The notes beneath the pieces are model-generated. The model did not search any database. It was not told the origin of the DNA and saw only the letters and a program-made list of their open reading frames with translations. A DNA stretch of 64,000 bases. It comes from Mesostigma viride. Lineage: Eukaryota; Streptophyta; Mesostigmatophyceae; Mesostigmatales; Mesostigmataceae. The stretch lies in NCBI GenBank assembly GCA_009746045.1, contig RPFO01000175.1, positions 5,539,414-5,603,413 of the forward strand, given 5' to 3'. Shown in pieces: positions 55,908 to 64,000 of the stretch (positions are counted from its first letter, which is position 1; each line of letters opens with the position of its first letter). Made by a program: the position numbers and the translations under genes.

Positions 55908-58900
55908 TCAATACTTGGGCAGGGGCACCTTCCACGCGTGGACCTCCCCATGCGTGTCCGCCGTGACAAGCAGGTCATCCTTCAATGCCAACGCAGTCGT
56001 CAAGTCCCTGGAGTGCTGGACGCTCCAGCGCAGGTGGTGGTGCTGCCACCCTTGCACACGCTCCCACCCAGCCACCGCGCCGCACGCGTAGCTCACAAAC
56101 AGCGTGTTGCTGGCCTCGCTCCAGATCAGCTTCTGCACGCGCGTGCCGCGGCTGCCACGGAACTCGATGTCCTGCGGGGGGTGGGGCCATAGTCGCAACA
56201 TCTCAACAAACACGCTTTCTTAGTTGCCCATGTGAATATCGTGCTACTGACACTAGGACCAGCATAATTGTACTTCCATGGTGACTAGTTAGTATTAGTG
56301 CTACCAATAAGGGATAATACTGACAATGCTTGTGACTTGAAAAAGTTGATAGATGGCAACCATGTAGTATCACTGCATGAGGACCATGGCGAGCATGCGG
56401 CAAATGCCAGCACAGCCTAGACTAAGATCTACCCGGATCTGGAATAAGAACTCCAGGGGCATGTGTTTAAGATCATCAAGTGCATGTTAAGGCATGCAGT
56501 GCAGTTTTTCAAGATGAATGCTCCCAGGGTACCACTTAGTGGATACAGCAACAGTAGCACGCAAACGCAAACTTAATGCTGCGCCATGTCCCCAAAGCGA
56601 CATGCTGTCCCTGTCTGTCAGGAATCAATAGCACTACTCCAAGCACTTGTCACACCTGGCAGGACTAGATAGATATTAGGGAAGGAGGAGAGGGGGGGAG
56701 AGGAGATCTGCACAACTAGGAGCAAGCAGGGAGGAAACAAAGCAAACCATCTTGGAGAAACAAAACAAATCTTCATGGAGAAACAAAACAAACCTTCATG
56801 CACGAAACAAATAAACCTTCATGGAGAAAAAACCCCAACCTTTCTTGGAGAAACAAAACAAATCTTCACGGAGAAACAAAACGAACCTTCATGGAGAAAC
56901 AAAACAAACCTTCATGCAAGAAACAAAACAAACCTTCATGGAGAAATAAAACAAACATTCATGGAGAAACAAAACAAACCTTCACGGAGGAAACAAAGCA
57001 AATCTTCATGTCATTGATGTTGGGAGGCAAACACGTGTGCACAGGATTTGTAACAGCCAGACCAGGCCACAAAAAGTAACTACCTGCAACTTCTTCAGGT
57101 CCTCTGTTGCGTGGTCGCTCAGCTGGTGCACCGATATGCTGCCGTCCCCAAACCCAATCGCAAGCCACTTCCAGGTGATGACCAGGGACGTGGGCACGCG
57201 CGCGCCGCGGTCAAACATGTGCACTTTGGTCTCGTGGGCGTCCCTGGGCTTGCGCCGGTACAGCACGCCGTCGCTGGCCAGGGAGGCAAATGCGAGGCCG
57301 TCGGGGGTCATCGTGAGGGCCACCACGGGAGGCTCCTCGACGCCGCACACTTTGCTGATCTTGTGCTTGAACTCGCGCGAGGGGCGCCACTGCGTGCTGC
57401 CTGCGCGGCGTTAGGCATCGTGGGAGGTTGCGGTTTGTCCTCGTTCATGGCATTTGAAATGCATTCGTGTCACGTGATGTCGTGCTAGTACATCCCTAGC
57501 TAGCATTTTCCTAGGTCACCCAATCTCATTGGCCATGCCTGTGTTTGATGTTATGGCTTCAACCTCAAGGGGGTTCCCACACAGTGATCCCTGATATACG
57601 AGCCCAGTCAGCCCACGCCGAGAGAAAAGAAGCACGGGTTAATCAGTACACAAGATTAACGTGCGAACCTTGCAGCTTCGGTTGGCAACAAAATGCATAA
57701 TCCGATAAACGTCAGAGACGAAATGAAGGGTCCAAACATCCGTCGAGACAACCGTAGTCCGGTAGCGCCCTGCCTGCCACACGGGCTATGACTGCGTTCA
57801 CATGCAGTTCTAAACACTAAACACTCAAAGCAGTTCTAGCCGTTCCCAGGGTAACCTAGGGACACATACTTAAGTTCAATGTTAATAATTTGCAAATATG
57901 AAATACAGCTGAGCATGCACCACACATGGGTGAATATAGCCAAATAGGGGATTGTCTTGGCCAACAGTTGCCCACGTGCAGCCATGGTGCTCTTGCAAAT
58001 GGACCATTACGGTGACCATCAAGCATTTCCATAGCAACTTGCATGTCCCATCTTCCGGGCGCAGGTTTTTACGCTATAACATGACTGGCACAGTATAGCA
58101 GTATAGTAGTACAAGGCATAGCATTTTACGGCTACCAGAACATAACATGCGAATGCTGCGAGTAGATAACTTTGGAGGCCTATGGCACAACAATTTCTTA
58201 AACCAAGAGTATGAGCACGGCGGCACAGGCAGAGGCAGCAACAAGTACGGAAAGTCGGAGACCAGACCCTGTTTCGGAAGCCTGGATGAACGCATCGACG
58301 CACCTTTCTCCGTCACCCTCTCATACAGGGTGATGGTCCCCCCCCGGTCCCCCGTGATCACCCACATGCCATCCGGAGACGACGCCAGCGACAGCACGCT
58401 CTTGCTGTTGTTCTTCTGCAGCTGGCCGACCTCGTCACCTTGCTCCTGCGAGGCGATGAGGATGGATGAGGATGCCCGGTGGTAGGTGGTGGTAAACAAC
58501 TAAAACCCTAAACCCTAATCTAGAACCCTAAACCCTAAACCCTAAGCAGGCACGGTATAAGGTGTGACGGTTCAGTGTGCTGGCCGTGGGATTCAGGACA
58601 CACAAGCAGGTGTGGTGACCGGTGGCATTAGACAGATATAGAACTTACCCACCGTGGGTGTTCCCCGTTCAACCTTGAGACAAAAGGCCGTGTACAAGGA
58701 TGGGATACCCTAGCTCCTACTGTGAGCCACTGAACACTAAACACTAAACACTACACGCGACACGCGACACGGATGTTCCGCGTTCAACAGGCCGTGTACG
58801 AACCGGCGGATGGGATACCTTCGCTCCTAATGCGAGCCACTAAACACTAAACACTAAACCATTAGTACACATATTTGACTAACCACAAATTCAGATACAA

Positions 58901-61900
58901 CAGAGTTTTGAAAGGGAGCCTGGATGCAAGGTTGACGGTTGTTCGCTGGTTCAACAGCCATGAACCGCTGGTTCAACAGCAGCCACGTACCCGCCAAGGT
59001 TTGCCCACGCACACTACCCCGGTGTCATGGGGGATGGTTGCTTGCAGCTATCAAGCGATGTATTTGCGCAGTACTACTACTGCCATAAGCCATTAGACAG
59101 CACGAATACTCTAGTCACGCTGTAGTATGAACCGTCGCACTGCCAACGCTTTATGGCGGGAAAAAGCCCGTTGAGCCCAAGCTTGCTCTTAAAATTGTGA
59201 AGCGCCAGGACAACCGCAAACCGGGTGCCAGAATAATCGCGATGAAAGTGTGGCAGGCTCATGCCTGCGCTGTCGCATTCCAGTTAATCCCTACAGGCAT
59301 TTTGCGGCACAATGAGTGCAAATGGACCACAGCCCAACAGTGCCTAACTGATTCGGCATGCCTTTATTCACGACAAATCATAACATTTGATGCCTCCATG
59401 AGGTGCCCAGTGAACTTTAAAGCACAAGAGTTAAAGCTGCATCGTCAAACAAAGAGCATAGCCAACAACAACACAAGCAGGACGTTCAAGAAACAAGCCC
59501 AGGGAACGCCCAAGAGATAACTAGCAGAAGACATAGAAAAAAGAAGCAAAACATGAAAAAAGAAGCGAAGTGTCCCCTTGAAGAAAATCAGTCCTCCCCT
59601 TGATAAACAAGGAACACGCATCCTGGGAATTACATGGCCAGCTAGCACTTAATGCAGCTGCCAGTTGCATGTGGCCGCACCTGCCAACATGGGGTGCGTC
59701 TGCCGGTACCCATCCTCACAGCCCCTATTCATGAGCACCCACCCAGCCGCTCAGCTTCATAAGCACCCATCCTCTCAGCCCCTATTCATGAGCACCTCCC
59801 CAGCTGCTCAGCTTCATAAGCAGCCATCCGCTACTCACATGCACAAGTACTGCACTCCACTCACATTCACGCGCCAGCTCCCACTCACGTTCCCGAGATA
59901 CATCACAGTTCCTGAGGGGCACGGAAATCCCACTTCACTCACGTTCACGAGGTACACCACGTTGCCGCCCGCACAGAACAGCAGCAGCGGCGTCGATGCG
60001 TCCGCGGCGCAGAGCGCGGTCACCGCGCGGTCCTTGCTCTTGGGGAACAGAGCGCTCATCAGGGGGGCCAGGGAGCTCCTGGCGGTGGTCGAGCGAGATG
60101 CGGGCAGTGGGTGTCGAGCGAGATAGGGCGTGGTGGCCACCCATGCAGAGAACGGTAATACATGGAGGAAAAAGATGATTCAACACATGGGGTTGTGGGA
60201 ATGCACGCACGGAAACAAACGATGTGCATGGAATAATGTCTTTTAGCGCACAACCGGCTATTGAGGATGCAGTCATGACAACGCAGAAATGTTGACACGC
60301 ACAGATAACAAAGAGCTTGACAAAGTACTTAACTATCGGAAGGCTAGTTGTAAAAGCTTAACAAAGGACTTAACTATCGGAAGGCTAGTTGTAGAAGCTT
60401 AACAAAGTGCTTAACGATAGGAAGGCTAGTTGTAGAAGCTTAACACAGTACGTAACTATCGGACGTCTACTTGTAGAAGCACTGCGGATAATGGAGTTCA
60501 ATCAGCTTCTCTTTGAGTTGTATGGCGAAAATTACCCAAGAACTTCTAGTAGTTTGCATACTAGTAGTAGAATTCAGATGCTAGCAGCCCGATGGACCTG
60601 GCATTCAATGCAGGCCAGCTCTCCTCCGCGATTTCTGAACCAATTAATGGAGCCATTACGGTAGGTGGGCGTGGAGGGAGGCGAGGCCAAATAGTGCGAG
60701 CAGCAAAAAAGAAGAAAAAAGAAATTCAAGTCTTTTTACCTTGCAAGTCATTTATAGGAGGAAGAGAGGATGGTCGCGGCAGTCTGGCATATTGTTCAGT
60801 GGCCACCACTTTGTCAACCTACAATTGTAGGTACACGCCACCACTTTGTTTTCCTTTTCCTCCTCACTTGCTGTTTCTCTTACACTCCAACCTAACGGCT
60901 GACCCTCCTGTGGGGGCTCATGTAGCTTTTGATAAACAGGTTAACATTCCTCAGTAGTCACTCTCACCTCTTTGTCGTCACGGAACGAGACATCTCCTCA
61001 AAACTGATCTCGCCCGGGTGATGTTTGTCCATGCGTGGCGTGTACGCCCTGAGGTGTTGCTGCTGCTTGTCCTCGTTGGCAGCACCTGTGGTTGCCACCA
61101 CACAAAATTTGTCATCATGCTGCGTCTGTTAGCATGACTTTCTTCTTCCACCGTGCCATAAGAAACTGAAACAGCATAATCACTTTGGCTTTGTCAGATA
61201 GGCAAAGGGCAGGGCATATCACTCTAGTAATCTGTTTCTCAAGCAAAGCGAGTTAAAGCTGTCCTGGTGTAAGTTGTGGGGGCCGATGGAAGAAGCTGAT
61301 GGTGATAATGGGAACTTGAAAATTTTCACAATCTTTGCGAGGGTTGCCTTGCAACAAAATAGTTGACAACCGTCAAAGTATTTGTTATGCAACTGGGGAC
61401 CAAAAGTAGGATCATATTCATTAGCACAATCACTGACTGATAGCCCAAACAGCCATGAACAGTAATGCAACAAAAATAGAGAGGGCTATGTCTGACAAGA
61501 CAGGCTATCAGATCCAGGAGCCCTTTACCGCAGTATCACCTGAGCCAGCCCTGCCAACTGCAAGCACCCAAGCCAATTTCTCGAAAACATGGAAATTGTA
61601 ACATGGTCTTCTTACAGGCTGAGCTACTTCTACTTGCTTTAAAGCGCGTAAGAAACCTGGTTGCTACGAGATGCACATAAACAACCTGGAAGGCCAGCAC
61701 ATATCGGAGCTGTTGGTAAGAAACTTGCAATAAAATGGAACCAGCAGCGCATGGCAGCATTCATAAGAAACCCCACTACATGGACGCCACGGATGACTGT
61801 ATTGGAGACTGTCAAACAACACAGCCGAGTTGAGCATCCCCTCCCCCCAGCCCGACGTACCACAGAACAGGGTGTCCCCCAAGAAAACCACGGCGTGCAG

Positions 61901-63319
61901 GCCGTCCATGCTGTCCAAGCCGCTGACTTTCAGTTGCGAGACCGGGACGCCCACCACGGTGGCGGGGACAGCCTGCAGGTGCCAGGTGGCAGCGGCCGAG
62001 AGGTTTGGTATAGTTTGGAAGCATACGCCATAAAGTCAAGTCAGCATTTCTTTTTTTTTTTAAAGGTGGCTGTCGGGAGGAACCAAAGATGGGATCGTCG
62101 TATCCGCAAGAGTAAGAAAGGTAGTCGTATCCGCAGAGTTCCTCAGCAACCAAAGATGTGATCGTCGTATCCGCAAGAGTAAGAAAGGTAGTCGTATCCG
62201 CAGAGTTCCTCAGCAACCAAAGATGTGATCGTCGTATCCGCAAGAGTAAGAAAGTTAGTCGTATCCGCAAGAGTAAGAAAGGTAGTCGTATCCGCAGAGC
62301 TCCTCAGCAACCAAAGATGGGATCGTCGTATCCGCAAAGTTCCGCGGGAGGTCCCAGTGATTACAGAAAAAGGGTGCAGCCCAAGAGGATTGCAGGAGCT
62401 GCGGCAGCTGCGAGAATTCGGTCGATGTAGGCTCTAGGTCCTAGCTGCATAGTGTGCGCCCTACCGGACTGAACTTTAGTGCTGTGCTGGGCCAGGGACG
62501 CAAGGGTTGTCATGACCCAGGATATCATAGGCAAGCGATGGAGCAAAAAATACTGAGGCATTTTGCTATGGCAGCAGAACTCTAGGATCGCGACTGTTTC
62601 ATGGGGCGCGTGCGCACCCACCCACCCACCCGCCCACCACGAAAAGCAGCGTCTGCCACATGGCAATGTCTGTCAGTGTTACAGCAAAGGCAAACATGGA
62701 GATGTGGACCCCTGTGGGCGAGGCGGGGGCAAGCCACCCCGATGGCACCAACAGGGGCAAGCCACCCCGATGGCACCAACAGGGGCAAGCCACCCCGATG
62801 GCACCAACAGGGGCAAGCCATCGCGATGGCACCAACTACATGTTATCTCGATATGGATCAACATATTTGGTCGCATAATAAAACTAGATTGACCACTACA
62901 GCCCTGTAACGGTGCCGACTCCAACAGTATGGAATACATTGCGCACGGAGCACATAAATACCTGATAGCCGCATAATGCCAGGTGAAGCACGCGCCGATG
63001 GTTGACGTTTCTTTTCTGTGGCTGTCCTCAAGGGTGGGCAAGCAAGAAGGGCGCGCCTACGTGGGTCACCACCCACTAACTGCGTGCCGTTGATGTGATC
63101 GTGCATCGACAGTTTTCTTGTCTGCGGCTGTCAACGAGCGTGGCCGCCGTTTGATCACCCCCTACGTGCGCAGCACCTCACCGTCTGCGTGCAGCTGATG
63201 TATTCGCGGTCGTAACACCGGAGGTGCGTGCGCCAGAAGCCGTCCAGCTCGCGGTCGCGGTAAGTCTCGGCACCGCTGATGTCAGCAAAGCGCGCGAGGT
63301 CCGCCGCCAGCGTGCGGAT
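55908..63319 (-). CDS. WD40-like repeat protein, C-terminal 408 residues (5' end not found)
   Basis: Seven exons join with GT-AG sites and matching phases: 63319-63182, 61972-61861, 61085-60968, 60078-59943, 58445-58304, 57400-57084 and 56171-55908. The protein reads from IRTLAADLARFADISGAETY and FWRTHLRCYDREYISCTQT to LKVSGLDSMDGLHAVVFLGD. It continues through ALCAADASTPLLLFCAGGNV, LSLASSPDGMWVITGDRGGT, PVVALTMTPDGLAFASLASD and WKWLAIGFGDGSISVHQLSD. The end is SNTLFVSYACGAVAGWERVQ, DLLVTADTHGEVHAWKVPLP and a stop. Repeated strand patterns ending in GDxxGxIxxY/H/W indicate beta-propeller blades. I do not recognise the family. Upstream exons must lie above 63320 or beyond the window. Introns are 0.8-1.5 kb and several contain minisatellites. 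Confidence 0.82.
56748..57008. repeat. About eleven 23-25-bp minisatellite units in WD40-gene intron
   Basis: Units of AACCTTCATGGAGAAACAAA with small variants (ATGCACGAAAC, ACGGAGAAAC). The array sits in the last intron, near its 5' end on the gene strand. A repetitive open frame here is an artefact. Confidence 0.92.
58502..58546. repeat. Interstitial CCCTAAA telomeric tract
   Basis: Five to six CCCTAAA units, interrupted once by CTAGA. The complement is TTTAGGG, the plant-type telomere repeat. It lies in the intron between 58446 and 59942. Confidence 0.85.
58655..58862. repeat. Two-copy direct repeat ending in ACTAAAC arrays
   Basis: Shared blocks GTTCAAC, AGGCCGTGTAC, GGATGGGATACC and GAGCCACT-AACACTAAACACTAAAC occur twice about 115 bp apart. 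The ACTAAAC heptamers resemble degenerate telomeric units next to the true tract at 58.5 kb. Confidence 0.75.
59700..59832. repeat. 55-bp tandem repeat in intron
   Basis: Two and a half units of CCCATCCTCACAGCCCCTAT followed by TCATGAGCACC and GCTCAGCTTCATAAGCA, in the intron of the WD40-like gene. Confidence 0.85.
60300..60445. repeat. About 41-bp tandem repeat in intron
   Basis: Three to four units of TTAACTATCGGAAGGCTAGT followed by TGTAGAAGCTTAACAAAG, in the intron 60079-60967 of the WD40-like gene. Confidence 0.88.
62070..62345. repeat. About 66-bp tandem repeat in intron
   Basis: Units contain CAACCAAAGATG[TG]GATCGTC followed by GTATCCGCAAGAGTAAGAAA and GGTAGTCGTATCCGCAGAG. About four copies, one with an internal duplication. 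In the intron 61973-63181. Confidence 0.9.
62725..62830. repeat. 28-bp tandem repeat in intron
   Basis: Four units of GGGCAAGCCACCCCGATGGC followed by ACCAACAG. The last unit is diverged (TCGCGATGGC). In the intron 61973-63181. Confidence 0.92.
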
Positions 63320-64000
63320 CTGGTTCGCAACAGGGAATGATGTGATTGGCCGATTGGGGCATCCATGTGAGCAGACAACTATACTCGATAGCACTAGTAG
63401 GTAACACATAGCACTAGTAGGAACACAATATATAGCTGTACTATAATGAGACCTTGGAATTACCAGCCCTCCAGCCCCCATATTAGTAGAGATGCCATCG
63501 CTTCACGTTGGTGCTAGTGTTCTGCCACCTTCCCTGGCTTCCCCCCAACTAACTGAACCAAGGGAGCCTACAGGTCATCCTCACCCGCCGACTGCAACCA
63601 CAGCTCACCCTGTCATGGTGCGCATCGCTGCGCCACATTCGTGACGTTCCCCTCACCCATTGATAGGAATAATACAACTGGCCGTTCTCAGCTCAGGCCT
63701 CCCATCTGAGGCCTCCCAGGCCCTGGCTCTCTTACGTTGGTATGCTTAATGCTAGCAGCCAACGGCCTATTTGTCTGTGGCATCAAATGCCAGGATAATC
63801 ACGGGCGTTGATGACGACCACAAACAGCTGCTAGATAGTGCGCATGCCACATAATGCACACACGACCAGTACATGCAGCAGGTCCAGGATACCCACGAAC
63901 CCAACAGCACTGATAACGATCACATCGGCTCGTTGTGACATCAATGGCACACCGCAAACTGCTGCAATCACTCTATTATGCTTTTCAAAACTACAGGCTA
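63320..64000. other. Upstream intron or flank of WD40-like gene
   Basis: The first recognised exon starts after the acceptor GCGAACCAG at 63320, so this stretch should be intron or contain further exons. I cannot identify one with confidence. Confidence 0.4.

Noticed and set aside
56775-57017. 80- and 93-residue frames of NKPSWRNKTNLHGE type
   Set aside because: Translation of the 23-25-bp minisatellite within an intron.

Overview
This is a gene-poor, repeat-rich stretch of a eukaryotic nuclear genome. There are no bacterial-type operons or ribosome-binding sites, and genes are either GC-rich single exons or exons joined by GT-AG introns. A SKIP22-type F-box protein, a mitochondrial COQ9 and a short CCCTAAA interstitial telomeric tract point to the green lineage. 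The large, satellite-filled, AT-mixed intergenic DNA would fit a charophyte such as Chara, but that is a guess and not something the sequence proves. A run of Ns at 24126-24252 shows that this is a draft assembly.

Layout. 1-6.2 kb: intergenic DNA with short duplications. 6.3-10.5 kb: the clearest ordinary genes, a divergent intronless pair, COQ9 (minus) and a ubiquitin-like/F-box protein (plus). 11.0-12.0 kb: a diverged single arm of the foldback element described below. 12.3-23.3 kb: a long minus-strand multi-exon gene (or relic) that I cannot name, broken by frameshifts, many of which one extra base in a G or C run would repair. 23.6-25.6 kb: polypurine GGGAGA arrays around a GTAAGC hexamer array. 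25.7-27.7 kb: a 372-bp tandem unit, then a 750-bp palindrome with a tRNA-like centre. 28.25-46.87 kb: an 18.6-kb giant foldback structure with inverted outer arms of 1.6-2.0 kb and inverted 71-bp satellite arrays inside. 47.9-52.0 kb: a plus-strand, three-intron gene for a DDE-type transposase-like protein. 53.2-54.0 kb: an L1-type ORF1 fragment. 55.0-55.4 kb: a MITE with 28-bp terminal inverted repeats. 55.9-63.3 kb: the last seven exons of a minus-strand WD40-like gene whose splice phases all agree.

Most unusual signal: a 20-bp GC-rich near-palindrome, consensus GTTGCGCCGGCCGGCGTTTC, occurs about 23 times. It lies in introns or 5' regions of two genes on opposite strands (12-23 kb and 48-51 kb), always in the same orientation relative to transcription. 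It is often amplified in tandem units that in some cases also duplicate the exon end and splice donor. A related motif, in the opposite orientation, forms part of a 72-bp repeat inside an open frame of the first gene. I did not see the motif in the COQ9, F-box or WD40 genes. This may be an intron-associated repeat family or mark one large mobile element carrying both genes.

No metabolic or regulatory link between the host genes is visible. COQ9 and the F-box gene share a divergent 0.7-kb intergenic region and could share a promoter.
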